This document shows, one piece after another, positions 11,276 through 20,543 of a stretch of DNA of 64,000 nucleotides. The position numbers were made by a program, and so were the translations under genes. The notes under the pieces were generated by a model. The model did not search any database. It saw nothing but the letters and a program-made list of their open reading frames with translations, and had not been told where the DNA came from. Source of the stretch: Tillandsia leiboldiana (lineage: Eukaryota > Streptophyta > Magnoliopsida > Poales > Bromeliaceae); assembly GCA_029204045.2 (NCBI GenBank), contig CM055067.1:25742838-25806837 (forward strand), read 5' to 3'. Position 1 is the first letter of the stretch. The number at the start of each line of letters is the position of its first letter.

Positions 11276-11456
11276 CGGGCTCTTCAGGCGCGGCGCACGG
11301 AGGCGTGGGACCCTGCCTCGGGGCGCGTACGTGGCAGCGGCGCCTGCCCGCACGTGTGACCGCGACATTAGTGCGGGACAGGTGGCGCTTCGCTATTCGC
11401 GAGCGCCACCTACCCGTTTGACCGGGGGAGGCGCCACGTGGCGAGACCACACGCAC

Positions 11457-11552
11457 CCCGCACAGCTGTTTGCTGTGCGGGACACGTGTCGTTCTCCGGG
11501 AGGGCCACGTGGCCGCTCCCGGCACGCCCCGCACAGCTGTTTGCTGTGTGGG
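11457..11552. promoter_or_regulatory. Twin 10-bp-stem inverted repeats in U3
   Basis: CCCGCACAGC, loop TGTTT, GCTGTGCGGG (11457-11481) recurs at 11528-11552 with one change that leaves a G-T pair. Each is followed at once by an ACGTG box. Both are conserved in the 3' LTR (near 39519 and 39590). They lie upstream of the TATA box, so they act as DNA, if at all. Confidence 0.5.
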
Positions 11553-11685
11553 TGACGTGGCGGCTCCCGGTCGTTTCGGGCTCGTTTTTGCGGTAAGTTG
11601 TTCAGCCGGTTTCGGGAGCCCGAAAAGTGGTCCAGCGCCCGAAACCGGGGACATGGGTGGAATTAACCCAATTGTTTTGTGGGCC

Positions 11686-11694
11686 TATTTATAG
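11686..11694 (+). promoter_or_regulatory. TATA-like box of the Tekay 5' LTR
   Basis: TATTTATAG sits in the same GGGCC...GCCCGAA context as canonical TATAAATA in sister LTRs, so it is probably a mutated TATA box. The 3' LTR has it at 39748-39756. Confidence 0.5.
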
Positions 11695-13921
11695 CCCGAA
11701 CTCACTTCACAGTGGGCTTTTTAGCTGTTCTAGGCCTTTTCTCTCTCGGATTCCCTCAGAGAAGTTGATCCTCGTGCTGTGCGGCATCCATCTGCGGATT
11801 TTGGGGATTTTTCGTGGCACGCTTTTCGAGATTCCCTTTTTCTTGGCGCGTCGCGACGTTCTTTCGCCGGTGTTTCTTCCGTCGCGTTTCAGTGCGCGAG
11901 CTCCCCCGGCCTACTCCGACCACCTTTTCGGGCGATTCTTGCGCCGTTGGATCGGTGACGGACAGAGCTACGATCTACTTATTTTCAGGTTCCCCGGTTT
12001 TCATGCTTTTCGAGGAGTTTTTCCATGCTTACTGGGACCCTTATTTTCTGTGAGGATTTTGAGGACAGCGGATTGTTTCGGGTTTATCTCCGCGCTCGAG
12101 CGTTGGATCGAGACGAGCCTATACACTTTTTGCATCTACTCGTCACGAGGATCATCACCGTATTTTTCTTGGATTTTTTTGAGACCTTACCGGAGGTATA
12201 CTTTTCCCCTTTTATCTGTGCAAGATTTTACAGTTATGTGGTTGTGAGTTTTTGCGCGCCTGTACTGTGGAATTTGTAACTCGGCCTACGGGGATCGGAA
12301 TTGGACGTGCAGGTACCCGTTTCGAATGTCTCGACGAGACGATCGCTGTGATATTTTTATCGGAATTTTCAGGGCACTTTCAACAGGTGAAATAATTGCA
12401 TCTCTGGGTCTGATTTCAAATTGTGTTTGTTTGGGTAAATTTGGGAATTTAAGTGTAACTGTGAACATGGTGTTGTACCCAGGAGAGTTTGCGGGTATTG
12501 CTGGACCCGTTGGAGTTGGAGATTTGGATTTCCTGGTATTTTCAGCTGTGGGACTTGGACAGTTCAGCTCTTCAGGTGGGTGGCCTTATCTTCATGACCT
12601 ATGGACTGTGCATTAATTCTATCTGTGTAGGGACTTGCATGTTGTAGATGTATTCTGTATAGCATGCTAGAACATAGGAATTTATGTTCCTGATGTTGTT
12701 AGATGATCATGTGTTTATTTCTTCCCTACAAGCTGTTGTTTATTGATATCTTGGAACTTGACCTAGCACCCCCGCCATATGCAGCATGTTCAGCCAGACT
12801 GTAGAAAACTTCAACTTGGGCTAGGTTTTTATTGCTCTAGACATTCCCACATCACTATTCTATATATCATTCTGGACTTAGCTTTTTCCTCGCCCGGGTA
12901 GTGGGCCGAGAGGTCGGGTTGTTGTGGGATGCATTTACACTCGTGTCTGGGTACCGAGTGGAGTCTGATAGCAGTCTGTAGATCAGGGTTCTTTGGGAGC
13001 CGTCGGAGTGACAGTGGGTCTCGGCTGTGTAGTTTTCCAGCCTGTGAGTGAGACAGTGTTTTGTTGGTTACAACCGATCTTGTTGATGGAGGATTTGGAT
13101 TATAGCCTGCATGAGCCACATTTGAGCTCGACAGAGATGCGCGGACACTTTACTCGTTGGGGTCGCGCCCCTCGAGTGCCACTCCGGAGTTGGGCCTGTT
13201 ACTTCTATCGCGACTTGTCGATGCATTGTCCCTCTGGCTGGGCCAGTTTTGGCAGTGACGGACGCCCTACGTAAGTCCGGTCCTCCGGGATGTAACGGCA
13301 GTAGGTAGGCGCAGGTTTGACTGGACCCGAGGAGGCAGTCAGTGTAGATTGAGTGATCTGAGTTGAGGGATAGTAGTTGCACCATGTTTCTTTCTGTTCC
13401 ACTCCTTGAGCATCTTGATAGAGGCATAGTAGCTGTAGAGTTTATTTTTCCAGCTTTTCCTTCCAGCACTGCTTTTGTTACCTTATGCCTCTAGTAGACT
13501 TAGTGGGCAGACCGTCGGGCTTGTTGGCGGCACCCACTGAGAACTACTGTGGGATGTAGTTCTCACACCCGTCGTGGTGTCTTTTCCCCAGGGACTTCTA
13601 CTCCTGTTCCTGCTGCTCCAGCTGCTGCTTCTTCAGATCGAGGTAAGGGAGTCGCGAGATAGATCCCTACCAGCCGTCGTCCAGAGTGTAGTGGTTCCCC
13701 CTTTTACTTATAGTTTGAGAGTTATGTTTTGAGTGACCCTTGTAGTGAGGTATAGAGTTGTACTTTTGTTATTGCTAAGAGACTTATGTATTTTTGGTGA
13801 GGACTTGGGTTGTATATTCAGGAGTTGTAGTTACTTTATTTCAGCTTTTACTTCAGCATTTACTTTTCAGCTCTGATATCTGTTAGTGTAGATGATCTTT
13901 TGCAGGTTAGTCGCTACGTCT

Positions 13922-13986
13922 ATACGGGGCTTCCCGTATGGGCGGCGGATCTGTTGGCGAGCCCGGGTCGCAGTTTCGACCCCGGG
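13922..13986 (+). other. Paired U5 hairpins at the LTR 3' end
   Basis: Hairpin 1: ATACGGG (13922-13928), loop GCTT, CCCGTAT (13933-13939). Hairpin 2: CCCGGGTCG (13962-13970), loop CAGTTT, CGACCCCGGG (13977-13986, one bulged C; the LTR ending at 2454 lacks the bulge). Both lie in U5, a few bases from the primer site, and every LTR in the window has them. Hairpin 1 changes sequence yet still pairs in other copies: CCTATGC/GCATAGG at 7355-7376 and CTGTACGG/CCGTACAG at 29094-29115. This points to a conserved RNA structure, perhaps for primer annealing, dimerisation or packaging. Confidence 0.6.
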
Positions 13987-14002
13987 GCGTGACAGATTAG
14001 AG

Positions 14003-14014
14003 TGGTATCCGAGC
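14003..14014 (+). promoter_or_regulatory. Primer-binding site (initiator tRNA-Met)
   Basis: TGGTATCCGAGC starts eight bases after the LTR. It is the standard Met primer site TGGTATCAGAGC with one A-to-C change, which could weaken priming in this copy. The LARD and Cassandra elements keep the unmutated site. Confidence 0.85.
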
Positions 14015-14171
14015 CTAGGATGTAGGTCATTGAGGACTTAGAAACCCTATGCTTGTGGTTGGACCCTAGGATGACTTACGTGAGAGCCGTAATTTTTAGC
14101 GAGAGTCTTGATTGGGTTCCAAACTCTCCCTAGGGATGGGACGAGTGATCGACATGTCTTCCTTCGTGGCA

Positions 14172-14197
14172 ACTATGTTGGCTGAAGACAACATAGT
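14172..14197 (+). other. Leader hairpin between primer site and gag
   Basis: ACTATGTTG (14172-14180), loop GCTGAAGA, CAACATAGT (14189-14197) gives a perfect 9-bp stem about 95 nt before the gag ATG. Both LARDs keep it as ATTATGTTG/CAACATAAT (28837-28862, 54791-54816, minus strand): a C-G pair is replaced by T-A. Its position and covariation suggest a packaging or dimerisation signal. Confidence 0.6.
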
Positions 14198-14291
14198 ACT
14201 GTGGGAAGGGGGACATGCCTTTTGACTTTCGCTAGATTGGGTCGAGTGTTGTTTTGGGTGCTGACTGTTCTTCTTGTTCCTCAGGTGAGTG

Positions 14292-15640
14292 ATGCCTCCG
14301 CGACGCAGGATGTCGACGCGTTCGCAGCCTTCTTCCTCTGAGCCTGAGTAGGAGGACTCTGGACAGGGACAGCAGAGCGAGGTGCAGGAGCTCCGTGCCT
14401 AGATGGCACAGATGTCTGAGGCTGTTCGGCGCCAGGAGGAGACCTCACAGCGCCAGGAGGAGGCTGTTCGACGCCAGGATGAGACCTTACGGTGCCAGGA
14501 GGAGGCTTCGCGGCGCCAGGACGAGGCTTCGCAGCGCCAGGAGGAGGCCTTGGGTCAGATGATGCTCATGTTGGAGCAGAGGGCACAGCCAGTTGTAGCA
14601 CCCCCAGAGAGTTCACCTGTACCTTCTTCGCCAGTGGTGGCGCCCCCTATTGTTCAGACGGCACCGGCAGTTCCTGTTGCGCCGGTTTCCAGCAGACCAC
14701 CGTCTGGGTCGACGGGACCTTTGACCCTAGCTGAGCAGCGTGAGGTGGTTGATCTGTTGATGAGGTTCCGTCAGTTCGATCCGCCTCGTTTTTCGGGATT
14801 GAGTGCAGAGCCGTGGGAGGCTGAGTCGTGGATCACGGCTATGGAGCGACATTTTGAGAGCTTGTTCATCGATGTGAGGTTTCGGGTCCTTTTGGCGACA
14901 AACTTCTTGGAGCGCAACGCCGAGGCTTGGTGGCAGCGTGTGCGACCTGCTGGTCCGCATGGGACGCAGCTTCTTACATGGGCAGAGTTTCGCAGTCTTC
15001 TTCTCGGGGCTTTCTTTCCAGAGAGTGTTCGCCAGAGGTTGGAGGAGCAGCTGAAGAATCTCCGCCAGGGAGATCGGTCCGTGCATGAGTACATTGCAGA
15101 CTTCAACCAGCTGTTGTCTTGTGTACCTCTCGTGGCCAGGGATGAGGCTCACCGGATATACATGTTTGAGCGAGGGTTGCGCTGGGACATTTATCAGTTT
15201 GTTCGCTCACGCAGATTGTAGACTTTGGAGGCCTCTATGGAGCAGGCACTCTATGTTGAGTGTGGAGAGGTGGCGATGGAGGAGGTGGCTCCAGCCCCCG
15301 TAGTGACTCCAGGGGCGAAGCGCCCAGCACCGATGGATGAGGGGGCAGTCGAGTCGGCAGGGACCCCCGAGACCTCCACGATTCCATCCTCAGGGTCGTG
15401 GGTATCAGGGGCACCAGAGATCAGGAGCATCTCGTCAGTCTTCGCAGCAGCAGCAGCAGCGTCGACCACCTCGGCAGCAGCAGCCTTCGCAGCAGCAGCA
15501 GACCTCGCGGCAGCCAGGCCCAGACCGATGTGTTATTTGTGGAGGGCCGCACTCACCGATCCAGTATCCTTAGAGGCTGGGCCGTTGTTTCCGTTGCGGG
15601 CAGACTGGCCACTTTCAGAGTTCGTGCCCCCGAGCAGGCC
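14292..15640 (+). pseudogene. gag: Tekay-like gag (capsid plus zinc knuckle), broken
   Basis: The start is the ATG at 14292 (MPPRRR...), matching the gag start in both LARDs. TAG stops follow at 14349 and 14400; the longest uninterrupted stretch is 14403-15221. Early residues form heptad-like repeats rich in RRQEE/RRQDE (probable coiled coil), then a Pro-rich linker, then the retrotransposon capsid region (RFRQFDPPRFSG, AESWITAMERHFE, WWQRV, FNQLL). A third TAG is at 15219. A frameshift near the G-run at about 15341 moves the downstream reading to another frame. A Gln-rich stretch follows, then a nucleic-acid-binding knuckle CFRCGQTGHFQSSC (CX2CX4HX4C) preceded by a TAG at 15571. In an intact element it would form the particle and bind genomic RNA. 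Confidence 0.85.
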
Positions 15641-16230
15641 ATCCAGTTCCTTCCTCAGCTTCTGCACCCTCCGTTCCTTATCAGACGGCAGGACCTCCAG
15701 CGGCCTACGGTAGGCCCGATCATGCTTCTTCCTCTTCACGGCAGCCAGAGCGACGACCCCCAACGCCGAGCGGGCGAGTTTATGCCACTCAGGTCGAGGA
15801 TGCTTCAGCAGCGGACCATGTCGTCGCAGGTATCATTTTGGTTTCTGCAGTTCGTACTCGTGCTCTTTTTGATACCGGTGCATCGCATTCATTTATTAGT
15901 AGAGCATTTGCATCCCTACATGGTATAGAGGTAGTTTCTTTATCGCATGCATTAGAGGTTCAGATTCCAGACCATGTCTTGCATGTCGAGGAGTATTGTA
16001 GGGATTGCCCTGTATAGTTGGGACCCTAGATCTTGCCGGCAGACTTGCTTGTCTTGCGGCAGCTCCAGGATTTCGATGTTGTACTCGGCATGGACTGGTT
16101 GTCGCGATATTTCGCTACTATAGACTGCAGAGAGAGGACGGTGACCCTCCGCGAGCCTGGACAGGAGGAGTTCGTTTTCAGAGGCTGCCAGAGCACCTTC
16201 TTTGCGATGACTATTTCTTCGGCGAGGGCT
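15641..16230 (+). pseudogene. Retroviral-type aspartic protease domain
   Basis: The frame continues from the zinc knuckle. The catalytic motif LFDTGASHSFIS is present (GATACCGGTGCATCG at 15871-15885), with the downstream hydrophobic motif VVLGMDWLSRY before RT. It would cleave the gag-pol polyprotein. Two TAG stops at 16015 and 16027 interrupt the domain between the active site and the VVLGMDWL motif. It is fused in frame to the next domain, so gag-pol was a single reading frame, as in Tekay-type elements. Confidence 0.8.
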
Positions 16231-17690
16231 AGGCGGATGATGAGTAGAGGCTGCACCGCTTTCCTGGCGACGATTGTAGAGGTGTCTACGGCGGCACTGG
16301 GGCTCGAGGATATCCCTATTGTCCGCGAGTTTCCAGATGTGTTTCCCCCGGAGTTGACGACTATGCCGCCGGAGAGGGAGATAGAGTTTGTGATTGATGT
16401 GGTTCCAGGAACCGCACCAATCTCAAAGGCACCTTATAGGATGGCCCCTGCCGAGTTGAGAGAGTTGAAGGCCCAGGTTCAGGATCTGATGGACCGGGGT
16501 TTTGTGAGGCCCAGTGTATCTCCGTGGGGAGCGCCGGTGTTATTTGTAAATAAGAAGGATGGGTCGCTTCGATTATGTGTTGATTACAGGGAGCTGAATA
16601 AAGTGACCATCCGGAACAAGTATCCCCTACCACGGATAGATGATTTGTTCGATCAGTTGCAGGGAGCGTCAGTGTTCTCGAAGATTGATCTCCAGTCAGG
16701 TTACCACCAGCTGAGGGTGAGGGCCTAGGACATCCCCAAGACGGCTTTTAGATCCCGGTATGTGCATTATGAGTTCACTGTCATGCCTTTTGGTTTGACT
16801 AATGCCCCTGCTGCATTTATGGATTTGATGAACCGGGTGTTTCAGCCGTACTTGGACCAGTTTGTGGTTGTATTCATCGACGACATTTTGATTTACTCCC
16901 GGAGTGATTTGGAGCACGAGGAGCACTTGAGGATAGTGCTGCAGCTTCTGCAAGAGAAGAAGCTGTATGCCAAGTTTAAAAAGTGTGAATTTTGGCTTCG
17001 GGAGGTTGCATTTTTAGGCCACATTGTATCAGCCGCAGGAGTGGCAGTAGACCCGACGAAGATTGATGCTGTTCGGGATTGGCCGAGACCGACGACGGTT
17101 ACCGAGGTTCGGAGCTTTTTGGGCTTGGCAGGCTATTATCGTCGGTTTGTGGAGGGCTTTGCGAAGCTCTCTACCCCCCTGACTAGTTTGACCAGGAAGG
17201 GGATAAAGTTTGTTTGGACTGAGCGGTGCCAGGAGAGCTTTGAGGAGCTAAAGAGGAGATTGATTTCGGCACCAGTTCTTGCATTGCCAGTGATGGGCGA
17301 TGGATTCATGATTTATAGTGACGCCTCTCACAGCGGTTTGGGTTGTGTATTGATGCAGCATGGTAGGGTAATTGCTTATGCTTCACGGCAATTAAAGGAT
17401 TATGAGAAGAATTACCCTACTCATGATTTGGAGCTTGCAGCTGTGGTGTTCGCTTTGAAGTTGTGGCGGCATTACCTCTACGGAGAGCATTGTGAGATTT
17501 ACACTGATCATAAGAGTTTGAAGTACTTGTTTACTCAAAAGGAGCTGAATTTGAGGCAACGCCGGTGGTTGGAGTTACTAAAGGACTATGATGTTAGCAT
17601 CCTTTATCATCCCGGCAAGGCCAATGTTGTAGCAGATGCTTTGAGTCGGAGGTCAGTGCAGAGTTTGAGCATGTTGATCACACAGCAGGC
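16231..17690 (+). pseudogene. pol: Reverse transcriptase and RNase H
   Basis: RT blocks appear in order: FPDVFPPELTTMPPERE at the entry, WGAPVLFVNKKDGSLRLCVDYRELN without its repeat, FSKIDLQSGYHQL, then MPFGLTNAPAAF, the catalytic FIDDILIYS (16873-16899) and FLGLAGYYRRFV. RNase H follows with YSDASHSGLGCVL, ASRQLKDYEKNYPTHDLEL, TDHKSL and NVVADALSRR (to about 17652). It would copy element RNA into DNA using the Met primer. A TAG at 16726, between the LQSGYHQL and MPFGLTNAP blocks, truncates it. All catalytic aspartates remain visible. Confidence 0.9.
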
Positions 17691-18611
17691 ACCGCTTGTG
17701 GACCAGCTGAGGCGTTTACAGATTGAGGTGGTATCCCCTGGGGTCTCTGCTAGACTCATGTCTATGGTCTTGCAGCCCACTCTGTTGGACAGGATTAGGG
17801 AGACACAGAGTGAGGACCCCCACTTGACGAGGATCAGATCACAGGTTCAGGCAGATCAGATAGGGGATTTTGCAGTGGATAGCTCGGGAGTACTACGGTA
17901 CAGGGACCGAGTGTGCGTGCCTACGGATCCTGAGATCAGAGACCAGATTTTGAGGGAGGCCCATTATACACCTTATACCATTCATCCTGGTGGTACTAAG
18001 ATGTATAAGGACCTCAAGGCACACTTTTGGTGGTCCGGAATGAAGCGGGACATTGAGAGATTTGTGGCTCAATGTTTAACTTGTCAGCAAGTGAAGGCAG
18101 AGCACCGGGTTCCGGCTGGCAAGTTGCAGAGTCTTCCAATTCCTGAGTGGAAGTGGGACCACATCACTATGGATTTCGTCACTGGACTGCCGAGGGCGCA
18201 GAGTGGGGCCGACGCGATTTGGGTTGTCATGGATAGACTCACCAAGTCTGCACACTTCTTGCCTGTACAGATGACTTGGCCGATGGAGCGACTTGCGCAG
18301 TTATATTTGGATGAGGTGGTGAGGCTACACGGTGTACCCGCCTCGATTATATCAGATAGGGACCCGAGATTTGTATCACACTTTTGGGGGAGTCTACAGT
18401 CAGCCTTGGGGACCCAGCTCAGGTTTAGCACTGCTTTCCACCCACAGACTGATGGCCAGTCCGAGCGCACCATACAAACCCTTAAAGACATGTTGAGAGC
18501 GTGCGTTATGGATTTTGGAGGGGGGTGGTACTGACACTTAGCACTGGTTGAGTTTGCGTACAACAACAGCTATCAGGCGAGCATTCAGATGGCTCCGTTT
18601 GAGGCGGTGTA
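17691..18611 (+). pseudogene. pol: Integrase, zinc-binding and catalytic domains
   Basis: The HHCC zinc-binding domain is visible as H-x(n)-H (HYTPYTIHPGG) followed by CLTCQQVK. The catalytic core has D in MDFVTGLP (18172), D in SDRDPRF (18355) and E in DGQSERT (18463). The last two are 35 residues apart, the canonical D,D35E arrangement. A TGA at 18532 replaces a tryptophan codon (GGWY-stop-HLALVEFAYNN). At 18611 the frame is cut by the Cassandra insertion, whose TSD GTGTA occupies 18607-18611. It would join the cDNA ends to host DNA. Confidence 0.9.
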
Positions 18612-18620
18612 TGTGACGCC

Positions 18621-18707
18621 CCACTTCCCAGGGGGTCACCCATCCTAGAACTACTCTAGCTCTAGCACGCTTAACTCTCATGTTCCTCTTGGATCTTGCT
18701 ACCATCC
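18621..18707 (-). ncRNA. 5S-rRNA-like sequence in left Cassandra LTR
   Basis: Read on the minus strand it contains GAGTTAAGCGTGCT (5S box A region), GAGTAGTTCTAGGATGGG (intermediate element and start of box C) and GGTGACCCCCTGGGAAG (box C), in the order and spacing of plant 5S rRNA. The 5' third is divergent, so it is not a working ribosomal gene. The internal RNA polymerase III control regions are largely preserved. Confidence 0.9.
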
Positions 18708-19019
18708 AAAATGCTATAGCCGGGTTAGAGATTTAGTCCTATTATATCATTTATATAGAGGACTAATCCAAATTCCGGGGGTGTTACATTCTTCCCCCCT
18801 TTAAGCCCTGACGTCCACGTCAGGCTCAAGCACACTCACAAGCACCAGGCGATGTGAGACTCGTCTCGCTAGCCTTAGCCGACCTTGTGAGGAGCTACAC
18901 TCCACTCACAACGGTCATTAGCCGGGGAGCCTCGCTCTACCCGCTATATAACCCTAGCTCAGCCGAGACTCATCTCACATTTCCGGCTGGTGAATGGCTC
19001 TGATACCAACTGTGACGCC

Positions 19020-19106
19020 CCACTTCCCAGGGGGTCACCCATCCTAGAACTACTCTAGCTCTAGCACGCTTAACTCTCATGTTCCTCTTGGATCTTGCTA
19101 CCATCC
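19020..19106 (-). ncRNA. 5S-rRNA-like sequence in right Cassandra LTR
   Basis: Second copy, by eye identical to the one in the left LTR. On the minus strand this is the 5' LTR, so it would be the one driving element transcription. Confidence 0.9.
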
Positions 19107-19187
19107 AAAATGCTATAGCCGGGTTAGAGATTTAGTCCTATTATATCATTTATATAGAGGACTAATCCAAATTCCGGGGGTGTTACA

Positions 19188-19799
19188 GTGTATGGACGCA
19201 AGTGTCGGTCGCCCTTGTATTGGAGTGACGTGGGTGAGAGGAGGACTTTGGGACCGGATTTATTATTGGAGGCCGAGGAGAAAGTCAGATTAGTTCGCCG
19301 ACATCTTGAGATAGCCCAGAGTCGTCATAGGAGCTACGCTGATACTCGACGGCGAGACCTAGAGTTTCAGATTGGTGATCATGTCTTTTTGAAGGTCTCG
19401 CCTTCGAAAGGGGTCCGGAGATTTGGAGTTCGGGAAAAGCTTAGTCCCCGCTTTATTGGACCCTTCGAGGTACTTGAGAGAGTTGGCCCTGTGGCTTATA
19501 GAGTTGGCCTTCCTCCATGCCTGGCCGGAGTTCATGATGTTTTCCACGTCTCGACTCTGAGGAGATATGTGTTTGACCCTTCGCACGTGACTGACTTCAC
19601 TTCTTTGGAGATCGGCGAGGACCTTGTATATGAGGAGCGCCCGTTGCGAATTCTTGCTCGTGAGGTGAGGGAATTGCGCAACTGGGCCATTCTGTATGTG
19701 AAGATCTTGTGGAGCAATCACGAGGAGCGCGAGGCTACTTGGGAGCTAGAGACGGTGATGAGAGATACCTACCCCTTTCTGTTCGAGGCTTCCGGTTGA
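19188..19799 (+). pseudogene. pol: Integrase C-terminus with chromodomain
   Basis: It resumes after Cassandra in the original frame (the second GTGTA duplicates the target). VYGRKCRSPLYW and the GPFEVLERVGPVAYRVGLP block belong to the integrase C-terminal domain; VHDVFHVSTLRRYV follows. The last 60 residues (ILAREVRELRN, VKILWSNHEEREATWELE) form a chromodomain with the aromatic/acidic core typical of plant chromoviruses. These domains are thought to guide insertion to methylated heterochromatin. The stop is at 19797-19799. This stretch is free of stops. Confidence 0.9.
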
Positions 19800-19821
19800 G
19801 GTACGTCTGTTTGTTTTTCTT

Positions 19822-19837
19822 GTTTCGGGGACGAAAC
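19822..19837 (+). other. Conserved GTTTCG/CGAAAC hairpin before the polypurine tract
   Basis: GTTTCG, loop GGGA, CGAAAC lies 8 bp before the polypurine tract. The same stem is at 26835-26852 (7 bp), 46249-46264, about 52789 and 61192 on the minus strand, with loop AGGA. The TTTCG(A/G)GGACGAAA motif is familiar at this place in plant Tekay-type elements. Its retention in LARDs without pol points to a cis role. Confidence 0.65.
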
Positions 19838-19845
19838 TTCCTTTT

Positions 19846-19857
19846 AGTGGGGGAGGA
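19846..19857 (+). promoter_or_regulatory. Polypurine tract
   Basis: AGTGGGGGAGGA directly abuts the 3' LTR (TGTAGTGG at 19858). It is the expected primer for plus-strand DNA synthesis. Confidence 0.85.
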
Positions 19858-20214
19858 TGTAGTGGCCCAGATTTCCATGCACCCTTTTTCCAGTGAATCC
19901 ATAATTTAGAACACCTAGTGTTGGTGTAACTGGCCCATTGTGCATCAAAGGGATGCCACAGATGGACCCTGTGAGGCATCTTTAGCTGTTTTGGCTTTCG
20001 GCTACATTTGTCAAAATTTTGAAAAGGTTTTTGGGCAAACATAGGTTGGATTTGGATTCAGCGCGGAAAAACGCTTGAAAACGGCTATTTGCTTGTTTGA
20101 TTATGAGTCCGGAGGCCCAAAAACGGACTCCCGGAAGTTTTTATTGGATTTCGGTGCATGGGAGGGGCCGTGGACCGCCGGCATGCCACGTGGCGGCCTG
20201 TTATTGGCCGGTCC
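19858..20214 (+). repeat. 3' LTR of the Tekay-like element, first 357 bp
   Basis: It is homologous to 10680-11036 with scattered substitutions. It is broken by the Sirevirus-related insertion; 20210-20214 is the left TSD GGTCC. One ERSE-like module survives at 20187-20207. Confidence 0.92.
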
Positions 20215-20543
20215 TGTTACGGCATTTTGGTGTTGGCATATTTCGTGAGTCAAGTCAGTGAGTTGAGTCGGAGTCTTAAAGGGATCAAATTGTCAATCAG
20301 CAATCAAAGACTTAGAGAAGATTCAACAAGAGCTCAAGTTGACACTCAATGTCTTGAGTCTTGAAGATTGAAGATGAAGAATTGTGGATCAGTTACATCA
20401 ATCTCAAGAAGAAAGTATTCAAAAGGATCAGGTATGTTTAACTAAATAATTTTGGTGATCCGAATACTTTCTTATAGTGTAGAAACACTTGGATGAACTT
20501 TTAATTGCATAATAATCAAAAACTGGTGTTCGGACATGTTCAG

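Larger units (their letters stand above)
10680..13994 (+). repeat. 5' LTR of the Tekay-like element
   Basis: 3315 bp, TGTAGTGG...GTGACA. U3 (about 10680-11700) is GC-rich with G-box/CCAAT modules and two strong inverted repeats. A TATA-like TATTTATAG is at 11686. R/U5 occupies the remaining 2.3 kb and ends in two hairpins beside the primer site. Long ORFs on both strands of U3 are compositional. Confidence 0.92.
18612..19187 (-). mobile_element. Cassandra TRIM retrotransposon
   Basis: This complete 576-bp element has two 177-bp LTRs (18612-18788, 19011-19187) that look identical by eye and a 222-bp non-coding interior, with a perfect TSD GTGTA (18607-18611, 19188-19192). On the minus strand the LTR runs TGTAACACC...GGGGCGTCACA. 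The primer site GTTGGTATCAGAGCC (18996-19010) abuts the right LTR, and the polypurine tract (18789-18805) abuts the left. The LTR carries 5S-rRNA-like sequence, which defines Cassandra. It encodes nothing and must be mobilised in trans. Identical LTRs indicate a recent insertion. It is antisense to the host integrase. Confidence 0.93.

Noticed and set aside
10923..11654. A 243-codon minus-strand ORF, with a homologue at 39015-39716.
   Set aside because: It lies antisense in the Tekay U3; the 39-kb copy is open partly by running into the Sirevirus LTR. It reads the G-box repeat array and resembles no protein family.
14349..16728. Programmed amber readthrough of gag-pol.
   Set aside because: Stops fall in several domains including between RT motifs, and a gag frameshift and an integrase TGA also exist; decay is simpler.
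18621..18707. A functional 5S rRNA gene.
   Set aside because: Only the internal promoter half matches well; it is inside a 177-bp LTR present twice with element termini, so it is Cassandra.
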